Shown here one piece after another: positions 1 to 10,100 of a stretch of 64,000 bases of DNA. Origin of the DNA: Gracilaria vermiculophylla (Eukaryota > Rhodophyta > Florideophyceae > Gracilariales > Gracilariaceae). The DNA lies in the NCBI GenBank assembly GCA_019155205.2, contig JAHNZQ020003146.1, forward strand, positions 1,722,095 to 1,786,094, read 5' to 3'. The notes beneath the pieces were generated by a model. The model was not told the origin of the DNA and did not search any database. It saw only the letters and a list, made by a program, of their open reading frames with translations. Positions within the stretch are counted from its first letter, which is position 1; each line of letters opens with the position of its first letter. The translations under genes and the position numbers were made by a program.

Positions 1-830
1 CAAGATGGCAGGCTTCTCTTCTTCTGAAGCAGTCGATGTCGCTTTAGCCTCCATGATGGTGATTGCATCGCGTTTACAAAGAAGATGAGCCATTCCTGCA
101 GGGGCGTGTAGTGCCAATTCTACGACAGTTTTTCTCTGGAGCCGTAACGGCGACTGCTTCAGGATAGAAGGCACGAACCTGAAGAGAATGTTCGGCACTA
201 TTTCCAGTACGCCGTTCGCTATCATGGAGTTCTGTTTCTTCGTCAGATGTGGACTCCCCTGTAGGAATGAAAGGCCATATGCAGAGGTCTGTATCCAATC
301 TTTGGCCTGACTCCTCGCGAAAATTTCGACACTCTTCACCACCAGGAGGTTGTTCGAATGCATCTTCATTGAAAGACTACCCACGTGACGCGCGTTGGCG
401 TCCGGTCCCGGAGATGCGGACACGATATCTACAGGGTCGGCGTCGAGAACCGTAACCTTACCCAGGAGTGGGTAGATTGCACGTACATACCGATGCACAA
501 AAGAAGTGCCCAATATGCATTGTGTTGCCAGTCTTGTCGCCACAAGGAACCACATCCTCACCTGTAAGGAACCCGGCCGGAGATACAAGGGTATTGTTAC
601 GAGGATTTTCAATGCTCGACGCGACGCATCGCGCACCGTGAGGAGCTTGCCAGTCCTCAAGGAGGCGAGAGCAGACCGCGGGAGCACGTCAGCGTGCACC
701 AGATTGAGGCCAGCCCCGGTATCGAAGTTAGCGCGCACCGTGATGGAGGCGAGCGGGGAACATCCGATAGAGGCAAATAATTTGTAATTCTCATGGCGGA
801 GCGTACATAAAGAATCCTCAACGGCATCGA
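1..830 (-). pseudogene. Chromovirus A1 protease and start of pol (broken)
   Basis: On the minus strand this matches the protease ORF of A2 (22,025 onward) and A3 (60,288 downward). In functional elements the aspartic protease cuts the Gag-Pol polyprotein. Shared blocks include the region that should carry the DTGA active site and the later stretch resembling IPTGEST and PEAVAVTAPEKN at about 100-270. The frame is interrupted several times within 800 bases, so no protease can be made. Pol beyond this point is outside the window. Confidence 0.75.
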
Positions 831-3090
831 ATGTGTCCAACTGGATTGGGGGGCCCCCCGATTCTGCATCGACGGAGCAGACGGATTCTCCCCCTTTCCA
901 AAGAGCGTCCTCCGTGGAGCTGAGACTCGCTGGTAAGGAGCCACGCAGAGCCCTTACGCGTGGCCCTGAGACGTTTCCTGATTGGAGAGGGGTTGAGCTC
1001 CAGTCGGGGACGGCTGTAGCGGTTGCGCGTCGAAAGGCGACGTGTTCCCCGGAGATTCATGCGGTTCGGATGCCGGCCCCTGCGCTGACGGCGCAAGTGC
1101 TAGTGCCACAGGCTGCACTTCATCTGGAGCGCGGTAACCGTAGTTTCCTTGAGGGGAGCGGATATCGTGATACGTGGTTCCATATCTTTCACTCTCCGTT
1201 GGTGTGTACTTCAGGTCCTGCACGTTCTTCTACCTGGCTCTCGAGACAAGCAAATCCTGAATAGTGGAAGTTAGCTCCGAGAGTTTGCGACTCGGACACT
1301 CCTATAGGATCCTGTCGAGGAGCGCGAGGTAGGAGACGAGGGTATCCTCGTCCTAGACGGTTCTCTCTGAGATTAGGCGTATGTTAGAACAAGGGTCTCT
1401 TACTCTCCCTCGAGCGTGAGCTTGTCGACCTCCTCTGAGGTGCTTGAGTCCAACGTCAGGGCGGATGGCCGCGGCTTCCTTGAGGCCGTCGGTTTGTCCG
1501 AAAGTGGATCGTGGCTGAGGCGCGTAGCACGCTCGGTATCCTTATGAAATTATGCGAAACGTACTAGCTTCATAGAGGTGGTCTCCAGGTGTGTTGTCAA
1601 TTGATTTCGCACCATGACGGGGATCAAGGGAAGGTGTCCCTCGACAAATAACGACTTCAACTGCCGTTTGGAGTACAATATCCCACACCGTACGGCCTTC
1701 TTCCACAACTTCTGTGAGAATTCCGTTTTCGTCGTTCCCGTACCCAGCCTATAGACAATGACTTCAACGTGATCATCGGCTATCAGCCAGTCCGTTGCAT
1801 ACCCTTAGCGGAGGAAATTCACCACCTCCGGGTACGTCGTCAAGTTCTCCCTTCAAGGATCATCCTCAATGGTGTGCTCCTCCGTGAGGCGCGGCTAAAA
1901 CAGCTAGTGCGCTTGACCAGTGAGGTAGAATTAAAAGCACCAGATGGCGGCACTTTCATAAACACCGCTGGTATTACGCGCCGAACAAAAGCGTATTTGA
2001 AAATTCCAGACCGAGATGTGGTCTTCGCCTGAGAAGGAGTGCTTCTTCATTTAAGTATCATGCGGCGCTAGGTCCTTTTAATTTGTTTAATGACCGACAG
2101 GTCTTAAAGATTGGAGCGATCATTCAACAGGTAGGTGTCATAATCCACGACTTTGGAGAAGAGATCGTTAAGCGGGATGACCTTCCTGACCCTTTTTATT
2201 TTTTTTAAGGAGTCATATTGTCCTCCGAGCTGGAGCTGTTTAAGGATTCAGAGTCTGAACTTCTCTCCGAATCAGTGCCTTGCTTTCTGCTTTTCTATCT
2301 CTGTTTCTTTCGATGTCTTTCTTTTAGTTTTTCTGGGTGGCTGGCGATTCTCTCGCTATAGCGATTCACCCGAGAAGTATCCTGTCTTTCTCTCCTTCTG
2401 TGAAGTACTTCGCGACCGGAATTCTGTCCTCCTCCGTAGGGTGACAGGTCCAGACGGTGCATTGCAATGTTCCTTAGATGTTCCCATTTTCTTTCGGCAG
2501 TATCCTTTTCTCCTCTGGAGTCGGGGGTGGCATTATCCTGTCTTTCTCTGCCCAGGATCAACTTAGGTGTTGATACAGTGAACCTCTCCTGTACGGAAGA
2601 AGGACTTTGAGACGCCGCTGTGGGGAGCAGCTGCGTGGTTTGGGAACAAACCTCTGCTCTGGTAACATCTGAGATCACCTCCAGGAAAGTTTCTGAATCC
2701 TGCAAGGCATCCACAGCGCGGTGAGCACTCTCCGCTGCGATTTACTCCACATGGGCGTGGCGGCTCGCTCCATAAATCGCCTCAACACCTGCAGGAACTG
2801 TTTCAACAAGCTTCTGTGAGATTCATTACGTAAGGCGCAGGGCCAGCGACTCCAGGAGGGAGATAGCCTCAAGGTGTTCCCGTCCTTGAAGCTCCTGAGG
2901 TGGCGGCAGCGATACAATGTGTGGTTTTTCAAACTCCAAGTCGGCGTTCTCCAGAGTTGTCGCGAGGGATTTCACTTGCCTCGGATCATGCACTCTCCTT
3001 AGAGGAGTAGGTCAAAGGTAATTATCTTCCATTTCCGAATCCTCTTAAGGAAGAATTCCACTGCTGGGTATCGATCGCTGCAAACTAAAA
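831..3090 (-). pseudogene. Chromovirus A1 Gag (broken)
   Basis: The minus-strand frame at 2714-2295 aligns with the N-terminal half of Gag in A2 (20,080-20,550). Both share the segments QLLPTA, SVQERF, STPK and a recurring charged motif of the form RERQDT that appears three times. The stretch at 1223-954 matches the A2 Gag-to-protease linker (DIRSPQ-N-Y, NQET-QGHA). Gag should form the capsid and bind RNA. I see no CCHC zinc knuckle, so nucleic-acid binding may rest on the basic repeats. Frames shift repeatedly between these islands, so it is a pseudogene. Confidence 0.75.
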
Positions 3091-3144
3091 ACGCTGTTCT
3101 GTCGAGTCTTTTAGGAAACTGAACTTCAAATTCAGAAGACCTGT

Positions 3145-3693
3145 TGTGGTACCGTCAGGTCTCCTTTTGAGGTTGTAGTGCATAACGTCCGTTGGGAGTT
3201 TTTGATGACTGCAAAGGTGCGTGTTTCTAAAGGTGGTCTCCAGTATTCGCTGTCGCAAGCCGGGGGAATTCTGAAAGGGGATCCGCAAACCCCAAGCGTA
3301 GGGGGTGGTTCATTGGGCAGACAGTACTCCTACAGGCGCTGCTACGAGGCGACCTGGGGATCGGCGGCTTAGAAATCTAGGGATGCTCCACGAGAGTCTC
3401 CAACCGGAAAAATAGACATAGACTCAAGGGTGCTTGGTTGACTTCCCCAGAGTTGGAGCTCAATCGGCAGATTAAGTAATACGCCGAGAGCCCGCCTCGG
3501 CAGGTCTCACTACTGTAGTTATTACCTGCACCAATTAACTAAAATAAGTCTAAATTCTACCGTTCCTCAAGGGTACTGCAGCGCACTTAGGCCTAATATT
3601 GCATCACGCGGCTCAGTCAATAAATACGAACCCTTCGTAGGAATATCCCATCGTAAAGCCACACGAAAATATCACCTTAAGATCCACTGTGCA
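3145..3693 (-). repeat. LTR of chromovirus A1 (5' LTR, minus orientation)
   Basis: About 550 bases beginning TGTGGTACCGTCAG and ending CCACTGTGCA, giving TG...CA ends as read on the plus strand. The body is shared with LTRs at 18,936-19,488, 27,325-27,879 and 52,850-53,402. Shared blocks include GGTGGTCTCCAGTATTCGCT and GCGCCTGTAGGAGCA (reverse-complemented as needed). The right end borders unique sequence. Confidence 0.88.
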
Positions 3694-5473
3694 TCAGTTG
3701 AAACGCTTCTTGGACAATACCACCTGATCCCTTACGATGCACATGGGCATTTCATATCGCTTTGATGCCTTTTCAATCTGTCTAGCTTGTTGAAACACTC
3801 CAGCAGCGAGTTAGGAACTGATGGTTCGGTTCATAATACTGTCTGCTCATGAAAAGCTGTAAAGGCTAAATATGAGCGTTTCAAGTGCTGTGCAAAAGAG
3901 GGAAGACCACTCCCTGAAACGCTCTATAAACTGTAATTCGTTTATTTACATTCCAGTCTCCTACATGTTTCAAGCAACCGAGAAAATAAACAATCAGCAC
4001 GTAAGCGTTGGAAACCGAATAGACCAGTATGTACTCAGTGGTTCTAAGATTTAATCTCTTCAAAAATTGGATTACTGTCTGAAGCATCAATAAACGGAGA
4101 AAATGTGCTCTGACTTAATTTGCTCTGTTTTCTTTACAGAGTATAATATTCATTCTCGGGCTTCTTTCTGATCAGCACCAGAAAACAAATATCAAGACTA
4201 TACGACGAATTGAAATAAATTTTAAACTGAAATATAGAAGGAGAACTTATTTACATTTTTTGTGGCATAAGGTGGTTGCCGGAGGCTGGACCAGTGCCCG
4301 TTTTGGCTTTGGGCTCAGTGAGATGAATGAAAAACGGCGGTGGTTGTGTGAAATTTATAAAAGACTTTGTGAGTCGGCCCGTTGTAGGTTCTCGGATGAG
4401 GCACATGCCCCGGGGGATGAAAATCATTGAGGGGTCGGCAGTAGAGAAATAAAACATTGTCGTATTGTTCATCGACATAGTTCTACCGCCGAACTATCTG
4501 TGCAGAGAAAGATTCGGCCGTCTTTCTGTGCTTATCCCACTTGCGGGCTATTGCACTAAATTGACGTATAGCGTAGTAAATTTACTTTGCTACGCGTGCA
4601 CCGACATCTTTTGGAGGATTTTCATTCTCACCACTTGGTCATTTCAGCCCTCGTTGCCTGCATTGATCGGCGCTTTTCTTCATGTGCATCCAACCAAAGG
4701 TTTTGTGTATTACCATCTTTGGGATTATCTCTATCGTGCGCTTTGTCTCGTCTGTGGTCGGAATCGGTTTTCTTGTACCCCATGGTTGTTCTTGTTTTTA
4801 TCTTCGCCCCAGTCGAGAATTTCGAGTAATACTTCCCGCCATGTGGTTTGCACACCTGTTGGGCGCTCTGCATCTATGGGGACACCATTTGGTGTTCTTA
4901 TCGTACCCTTCTCGCTCAATATAGACGTAAATTCCGTCTTCAGGCTTGTTGATTGCTCTAACTAAATGAGTCTCCGATGAGTTTTCTGCGTCACCTTTGG
5001 TGAGAGACGTACGCTTCTGCCTGGATGGGTTGTTTCAGTTAGAGGTGCTTGTACTTCCATTCGCTGCGAATCCATCAGAAAACAATGCCCAACCATTAAA
5101 ACTAGTTTTTAATGGAACCCAGTAATGAATCCGTCTATGAAGTGGAGGGGAACAGCCGTGCTCAGTCGCCTCACGTAAGGCCTTGGTAGGTAGCCCGTCG
5201 AGTTGCCCTCAGGGGCGAAATAAAAGAGCTAAGCTCTAGATGATTATTGCAACCAATTAACCGGCAACGTATTACCCAAGTGCTATACTCAAGGAATCTT
5301 AAGTCGCTGATGAAAAATAGGTGCCTATAGCATCAGTTCCAAACGGTATCTGAGCTACATTTCCTGTATCGAGGTTCTCCTTAGTTTTTTCACCCTTGAT
5401 TCCTTTTTCCACCCCTTTTTTGACATCCTGTTCGTACTCTCAGATAATCTTGTGCTGCGTGCCAGACATCATA
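3694..5473. other. Intergenic or decayed repeat stretch, no gene recognised
   Basis: This stretch separates the A1 LTR from transposon H2a. Several open stretches exist (for example 4465-4965 plus, 166 codons, hydrophobic) but none resembles a known family or shows convincing coding character. By position the missing 3' LTR of family B should lie here, since the family B antisense ORF resumes on the far side of H2a. I could not match it to the family B right flank by eye. Confidence 0.5.
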
Positions 5474-5501
5474 ATTGGTCGCTCCGAAAAACACAAATTT
5501 G
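5474..5501 (+). repeat. H2a left terminal inverted repeat
   Basis: Reads ATTGGTCGCTCCGAAAAACA then CAAAT. It pairs with the reverse complement of 8178-8205 with one gap and about two mismatches over 26 bases. The same sequence begins H2b at 44,725. Confidence 0.75.
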
Positions 5502-5559
5502 TACCAGCACTCAAATATCAAAATACGTATTGACAGATTTGATACGACTTAAATGGGCA

Positions 5560-6845
5560 CGAAAAGTTCGTACCAATTTGGCAACTCTCGCACATAACTG
5601 TGTGCGAGTACGACACCGATTGCGAGCGTGTGCGAGTACAACACCGAGTACGAGCGTGTGCGAGTACAAAACCGAGTACGAGCGTCTCTATGCTTTCTGT
5701 ATCTGCACTCTTGCTCGCGATGCTGGCGCACCGTCAGCACCAGGTGCCATGGGTCGGCTTACGAAATCGATGGACGATTGCAGGAAGAAGACATCGAGAC
5801 CGCAGAGTAACTCGCCGGGCTTTACAAAGCCCTTCCATTTCCCCGTTTATGGTGCTGCTTCAGTCCATGTGCGATCAATCTTTGATTACGGTGACCGGAT
5901 TTGACCATTGCACGTTTGCTGCTATACTACAGCAGTTTGCTCTACTATATCGCAGATGTACTCCCTACTCGAAGATAGAGTCATCATAATCATCGCCTCT
6001 ACGAATTGCACGAGGGGAAGGCCGAGAAGTATGTCCGCGACTCAGTGGTTGGGGTTGGTTCTTGCATGGCACCGAACACGCGGATCGATGTTTACGTTAT
6101 GCATGATCTTTGGCATTAAATCGTTTGTGTGTTCAATTTTCATTCGCTTCGGGAGAAGACTCCTACTTCTTGTACTTTCAAGGGACAGCAGGGCACAAGT
6201 ACTGATGCCGGATATGCACGAGATGGAACAGTATAAGACTGCCTTTTCCACTAGGTACATGTCTCTACAAAATGTGTACGCTGTAGCGGATGGCCTCAAG
6301 CTTTCCTAAGAGCAGTCTGAGGTCTTCGTAATTCAAAACATGTTTTACAACGGCTGGACTCATGACCACTACGTTGGTAACGTCTTTGTTTTTGCACCGT
6401 TAGGGACTATCGTATCATGCGCCATAAATGCACCTGGATGTATGCGTAACTCACAAATAGCAGAATGGGGCGGAGTATACAAAAAACTTGAAGATTGCCA
6501 CAGAAATTACGGGGGCCGATGTGTGGTAGATTTTGCGTTTCTAAAAGGGGACTATCCTTTTCTCATCAAATCCGCTCAAGATGAGACTAGGGCAGATGGT
6601 GCGGCCCAAGTCGTTTTGTTGAGACAAGCAACGTCTGCAAGACAAGCGTCGGAGTGGGGTATGAGGGCTTTTCAAGGCTCATTCTCAAGAATGAAGGATC
6701 GCCTCGTTTATGAAAAACACGGAGAACGAAAGCTAATTCTTCACCGCACCGTCCTACTCTTCAACTTGAGAGCTCGTATGGTTGGTAGCAATCAAATCTT
6801 ATAATCTTATATGCCGCATCTCAGTGCAGAAGCTAACTTTTTTTG
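5560..6845 (+). pseudogene. H2a DDE transposase (DDE_Tnp_4-like), broken
   Basis: The frame from about 5980 to 6803 reads as a PIF/Harbinger-type transposase of the kind common in oomycete and algal genomes. In order I see RGRPRSMSATQWLGLVLAW, the first catalytic region AVADGLKLS (about 6280), the block NMFYNGWTHDHYVGNVF, INAPGCMRNSQIAEWGG (about 6440) and ATSARQASEWGMRA (about 6640), which should hold the catalytic Glu. Two defects are visible: a TAA at 6307-6309 just after the first catalytic Asp, and Asn where the second catalytic Asp of an HDSQ-type motif is expected. H2b keeps that Asp. The 5' third is disturbed by the tandem repeat. Assignment is by remembered family motifs. Confidence 0.8.
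5601..5684 (+). repeat. 28-bp tandem repeat, three units
   Basis: Three adjacent 28-bp units begin TGTGCGAGTAC at 5601, 5629 and 5657, differing at a few bases. The related H2b copy has only one recognisable unit near 44,850, so this is an expansion inside the 5' part of H2a. Three units add 84 bases, a multiple of three, but one unit alone would shift frame. Confidence 0.85.
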
Positions 6846-6862
6846 CACGAATCGCTACATAT

Positions 6863-7783
6863 CTAAAGTTCTTTAGCGCGAGCGTTTTGAGCTACAAGCA
6901 TGGTCGTCATTTCCATAAGCTGCTGGTGTCGTGTAGCCTCTTCCTGAGCTCTTCTTCTGTTCTCTTCTCGATCCTCTCGACGACACATCATATCCTCCTC
7001 TCTACGCTGCTGATCTTGCAATGGCAATATTTGAAAAAGCTGGAAAAAATTCTCTCCTTCATCTTCCTTAGATGTGCGTGAGAAACGAGCTTGGGACCTT
7101 TTGAACACGATAGGAGGCGCTACCGCAATGGGGCATGAACTATCAACATCATCAGCGAGAGTGTTGCTCGGGGTGGCGGGAACGCGCTCAACATTCGGCA
7201 AGTTCGGGGCATCGATCTCGTTTTCATCGGTGTCCATTGTGTTATCAGCTTCGTCATCACTGCTCGGTAGAATTCTTCCAATGGTCTCTTCTGCACCTGC
7301 ACCTTCGCCTATGTCAGCTCTCTCGCACATACGAAAGCGTAAGCGCTTAGCTCGTCGCACGTTATCCGGCATCCGTGGATCGCCGGTTGGAATTTTACGA
7401 CGGTGGAATGTAGCAAACTTGGGCTTGATACTATCCACAGTGCGGGTTTCTACGAAAAATGTCTTGCCGTGCTCCTTTGCAACCATATCCCACTTCTCTT
7501 TACAAAGAGGTAAATACTTCTCAATTAAATTTAGTACACGTTCGACTTCTTTCTGCGTGAAGCCGGTACCTCGACAAGGACCAGAACGGCGGCCGCCTCG
7601 CTGACGATGTCGCAGTATCGGGCGATGAGCAATGGTAGGAGTAGGACCACCAATTCCAAGTCCATATGCCTTAGAACGGGATTGCAAAGCCGCTGTAGAA
7701 ATTGCGCCTGCAGGAGGCGCATTCTGCGAAAGCACGGCAGCGGCAGTGCATGGAGGCGATTGATAAGCTCTCAGCAATGGCAC
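6863..7783 (-). CDS. Transposon partner protein with DUF6818-like domain (intact, 306 aa)
   Basis: This intact ORF lies tail to tail with the H2a transposase inside the same terminal repeats. After a low-complexity N-terminus (residues 1-75) comes a helical Myb/SANT-like domain at about 75-150: GFTQKEVERVLNLIEKYLP, then KWDMVAKEH, TVDSIKPKFATFHRRKIPTG and RRAKRLRFRMCERA. This order fits the DUF6818 family, known in oomycetes and fungi and usually of unknown function. An acidic stretch with SSDDEADNTMDTDENE follows, then a charged coiled-coil C-terminus rich in EDREENRRR. By analogy with other PIF/Harbinger elements, the partner may bind DNA or help carry the transposase; that is inference. 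The matching gene in H2b (52,850-52,193) is broken, so its integrity here is notable. Confidence 0.72.
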   Translation of the reverse strand: MPLLRAYQSPPCTAAAVLSQNAPPAGAISTAALQSRSKAYGLGIGGPTPTIAHRPILRHRQRGGRRSGPCRGTGFTQKEVERVLNLIEKYLPLCKEKWDMVAKEHGKTFFVETRTVDSIKPKFATFHRRKIPTGDPRMPDNVRRAKRLRFRMCERADIGEGAGAEETIGRILPSSDDEADNTMDTDENEIDAPNLPNVERVPATPSNTLADDVDSSCPIAVAPPIVFKRSQARFSRTSKEDEGENFFQLFQILPLQDQQRREEDMMCRREDREENRRRAQEEATRHQQLMEMTTMLVAQNARAKEL

Positions 7784-8177
7784 CGGGGTAGTGGGGGGCT
7801 GTGGAGAAGAATCGATAAATAGAGGTTCTTCAACGGGAGTGGTTGAAGCAAATCTGGAAGTCGGTTAAGCGGAGTGATAAGGGATGTCTGCTGGAGCCAT
7901 CTGAAGGGCAACTGTTCCAGACTTGAAACCTCAAGGAGGCGGGAGGTGAAAGGGAGGGGCGGGTGTTGGGTGATAAATGGTACGTAAGCCCGCCTTTCAA
8001 GAAGGTCCTTCTCAACGATCACAGTATGCGTAGCGCACTTTCTCCTATTGCGCGCCAAAATTTGATATTTGCTGCATTTGAGCAATCTGTCTGACGAGTG
8101 GGTGGCATAACCACTTGGAGCGGTTCGCGCACACTCTTTTGGTGCAAAATGTCATCAATTTGAGTACACGCATTTTG

Positions 8178-8205
8178 CGATTTGTGTTTTTAGGAGTGAC
8201 CCAAT
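8178..8205 (-). repeat. H2a right terminal inverted repeat
   Basis: Reverse complement begins ATTGGGTCACTCCTAAAAAC and matches 5474-5501. It marks the right edge of H2a. Family B antisense ORF sequence begins right after it. Confidence 0.75.
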
Positions 8206-8289
8206 CTCCGGACCCCCCAACTAATCGTACACCAGTGTAATTACGAGACACCACTATTTGGACAAAGAGCCTTTGTTTCAAATCAGTCG

Positions 8290-9318
8290 CCCGCAACGCC
8301 GCACCCACTCACGTGGGTGTGCTGTGGACACCCACCTCTGCTACCGAGGCTTTACTGCTACTGTTGAAATACCACACGTCTCCAAAGAGGAACACATTCG
8401 TCAGTCAAAATATATCCCACGTCCCGATTCGTGGAGACGCCATGAATTTTCTCGGTACCTGTACATATGCACCCATTCGGTGCTGTTTTACTTCGGCAAT
8501 TATATTTGCCGAGAGATAAGACGTTTGAAGCTACCATCTGGTGGGTCGCCATCGCGGAAATCACCGCAATGGTCGCCCGATTGGGTTTTCATCTCGCCCG
8601 AAAAAGGACGACATAGGCTACCATGTGCATTAAAGAACTCTTTTCGACGAGCGCTTTGTCTCCGGTCCATCGCGTATTCGGCTTTCCACGCCCATTGTCT
8701 GCCGCGATACTCCCAGACCTTGACGTATCCAGTTTGGTTGTGGACATTGCACACACGGCCATGGACCACGACGCTATGCTAAATTTGACTCTCTCTCACG
8801 AGTGGAAACCAAGCCAAGGGTACACAATATGAAATCACAAGACCCAGATGGTTTCTCGACAAAAGGACCATCAGGTTAGCGGACATTTAGTTGAAGGTGA
8901 AGATGATGATGCCCTCGTGGTCACATTCCTAATGGTGTCCCGGTCTTTGAGATTCGATGATTCGCCAATGGTACTAGCTTCGATTCCCGTGGCTCCGACG
9001 CCCACTTCGGGCGTGCTTCCACCAAGCGAGGCCAATTTTCTCAACAGTCGGGCTATCTCCCCAATTTGGGGCCCTATAATCACCTCTGTGGGTCTTCACA
9101 CTGCTCTAGCCGTTGTAACAGGCAAGGTGAAGTAGTTTTCGGCTTTAACTGAGGTGTATAGCCAATCGGCTGTTGACGAAGCGCTGCATCGTCTACATAC
9201 GGATTTACTCCAGTTCTTAAATCGTTCTGGTACTATGGATACAGTCTCCGCGATTGAGGGGCTAAGTAGTCGTCTTCCACATTCAGTCCGATCGCCTTGT
9301 ATAAATGCCACCGTTTAA
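8290..9318 (+). pseudogene. Family B antisense ORF (aORF), diverged homologue of the A3 aORF
   Basis: On the strand opposite pol, past integrase, the translation carries islands matching the A3 antisense ORF in the same order. Near 8370, YHTS followed by F, H and RGD/RD resembles A3 YHTSNSAPF...H...RD. Near 8800, EWKPSQGY followed by GEDDD resembles AWNDTRGF followed by GDDDE. The tail at 9110-9290 (VTGKV, SAVDEAL, LLQF, SGTM, AIEGLSSRL) resembles VTGRPV, SPVEAL, LEF, RGSM, AIKESLSEF. The frame ends at TAA 9316-9318 and has an internal TAG at 9133. The middle is shorter than in A3. No known domain is recognised. Confidence 0.6.
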
Positions 9319-10100
9319 GATGCTTGAGACTCTGTTTAGCACCATGATCACCAAATACTCACAGAAAATATACATTTGCGCCTGCGCCTAGACTAGAACA
9401 ATCAACCGAAGGTTTTTGCGTCTAATGCATTCCGGTGTTTTCAGATCCTGCGCCTTCACTCGGTGCCCCTGCTCTTACTAGTTCTTTTATCGGTATGGAA
9501 ACGCCTCAACGATTTCCGCTCCAATCACCGATAGCTTCTGATCCAGTCGACGAGCAAGCGGGAATGTACGCTTCTCATAACCCTGTGACTTCTGCGCCCT
9601 CTCTGCTTCCAGCTTTTAATGGTATTCCTTCTCAACCACGTGGAGTGAGACAGTATCTGGTTGGTGAGACGGGGATTCTATGGCCATAAAGTAGCATTTC
9701 TTCCCAATGCTAGTACCTTCGTAAACAAATATTCTCTACTTCTTCGTGCGTTCTTGAGTAAATGTTGTTCGTCTTCTTCTTTCTCTTTCTGTAATTAATT
9801 CTTCTCTTTCTTCTGGGGTTTTCGATTTTCATTTTCGATGTTCTATTCTTTTTCTTCCTCTGCAGTCTACTTTATTTTTGTCAATTTTGGAGTCCTGCTT
9901 GCGAACGATATTTTTTCCCTCTCCAAAGCGTACCTATTCTAAAGTGACTTCACCTGCTCCAACTGTTGGGTGTTCATCTTGAAGGTGCCGACAACTGAGA
10001 AGGATGTTGTGTAGGACTTGCCGTGGCGGTTCGGAGGTATCCTGCGTGGCATCACATCCATACCCCCGTACGCGTTAGGGGAACCCATGGATATGGATAA
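9319..10100 (-). other. Family B spacer between integrase and aORF
   Basis: By comparison with family A the end of pol, including any chromodomain, should fall here on the minus strand. The 9720-9900 part is a pyrimidine-rich run with many TTCTT-type repeats. A weak chromodomain-like reading exists near 10,000, but it crosses frames and I do not claim it. No other gene is seen. Confidence 0.4.

Larger units (their letters stand above)
1..3693 (-). mobile_element. Ty3/gypsy chromovirus family A, copy A1 (5' part, runs off left edge)
   Basis: This is the 5' part of an LTR retrotransposon read on the minus strand: 5' LTR at the right, then gag, then the start of the protease region, which continues off the left edge. 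Position 1 corresponds to about 22,880 of copy A2, in the linker between protease and reverse transcriptase. The same gag repeats, the same protease-linker text and the same LTR recur in A2 at 18,936-27,879. Many stops and frameshifts mark it as a dead copy. No second LTR is inside the window, so a target duplication cannot be checked. Confidence 0.88.
5474..8205 (+). mobile_element. PIF/Harbinger-like transposon H2a
   Basis: A 2.7-kb two-gene DNA transposon. Imperfect inverted repeats of about 26 bases (ATTGGTCGCTCC... and its counterpart) bound a plus-strand transposase and a minus-strand partner gene arranged tail to tail, the usual plan of PIF/Harbinger elements. A second copy, H2b, starts at 44,725 with the same terminal sequence. 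The target duplication is ambiguous: AAT flanks both ends but overlaps the inverted repeat. H2a sits just upstream of the family B antisense ORF and appears inserted into that element. Confidence 0.78.

Noticed and set aside
4465..4965. 166-codon plus-strand hydrophobic ORF
   Set aside because: No family resemblance. The opposite strand is equally open and hydrophilic, and the area is between decayed transposons.
5601..5684. CRISPR-like array
   Set aside because: The three 28-base units are directly adjacent without spacers and lie in a eukaryotic transposon; it is a simple tandem repeat.
7074..7604. 176-codon plus-strand ORF
   Set aside because: Directly opposite the DUF6818-like gene, whose minus-strand reading carries the domain; the plus reading is a Ser-rich shadow.
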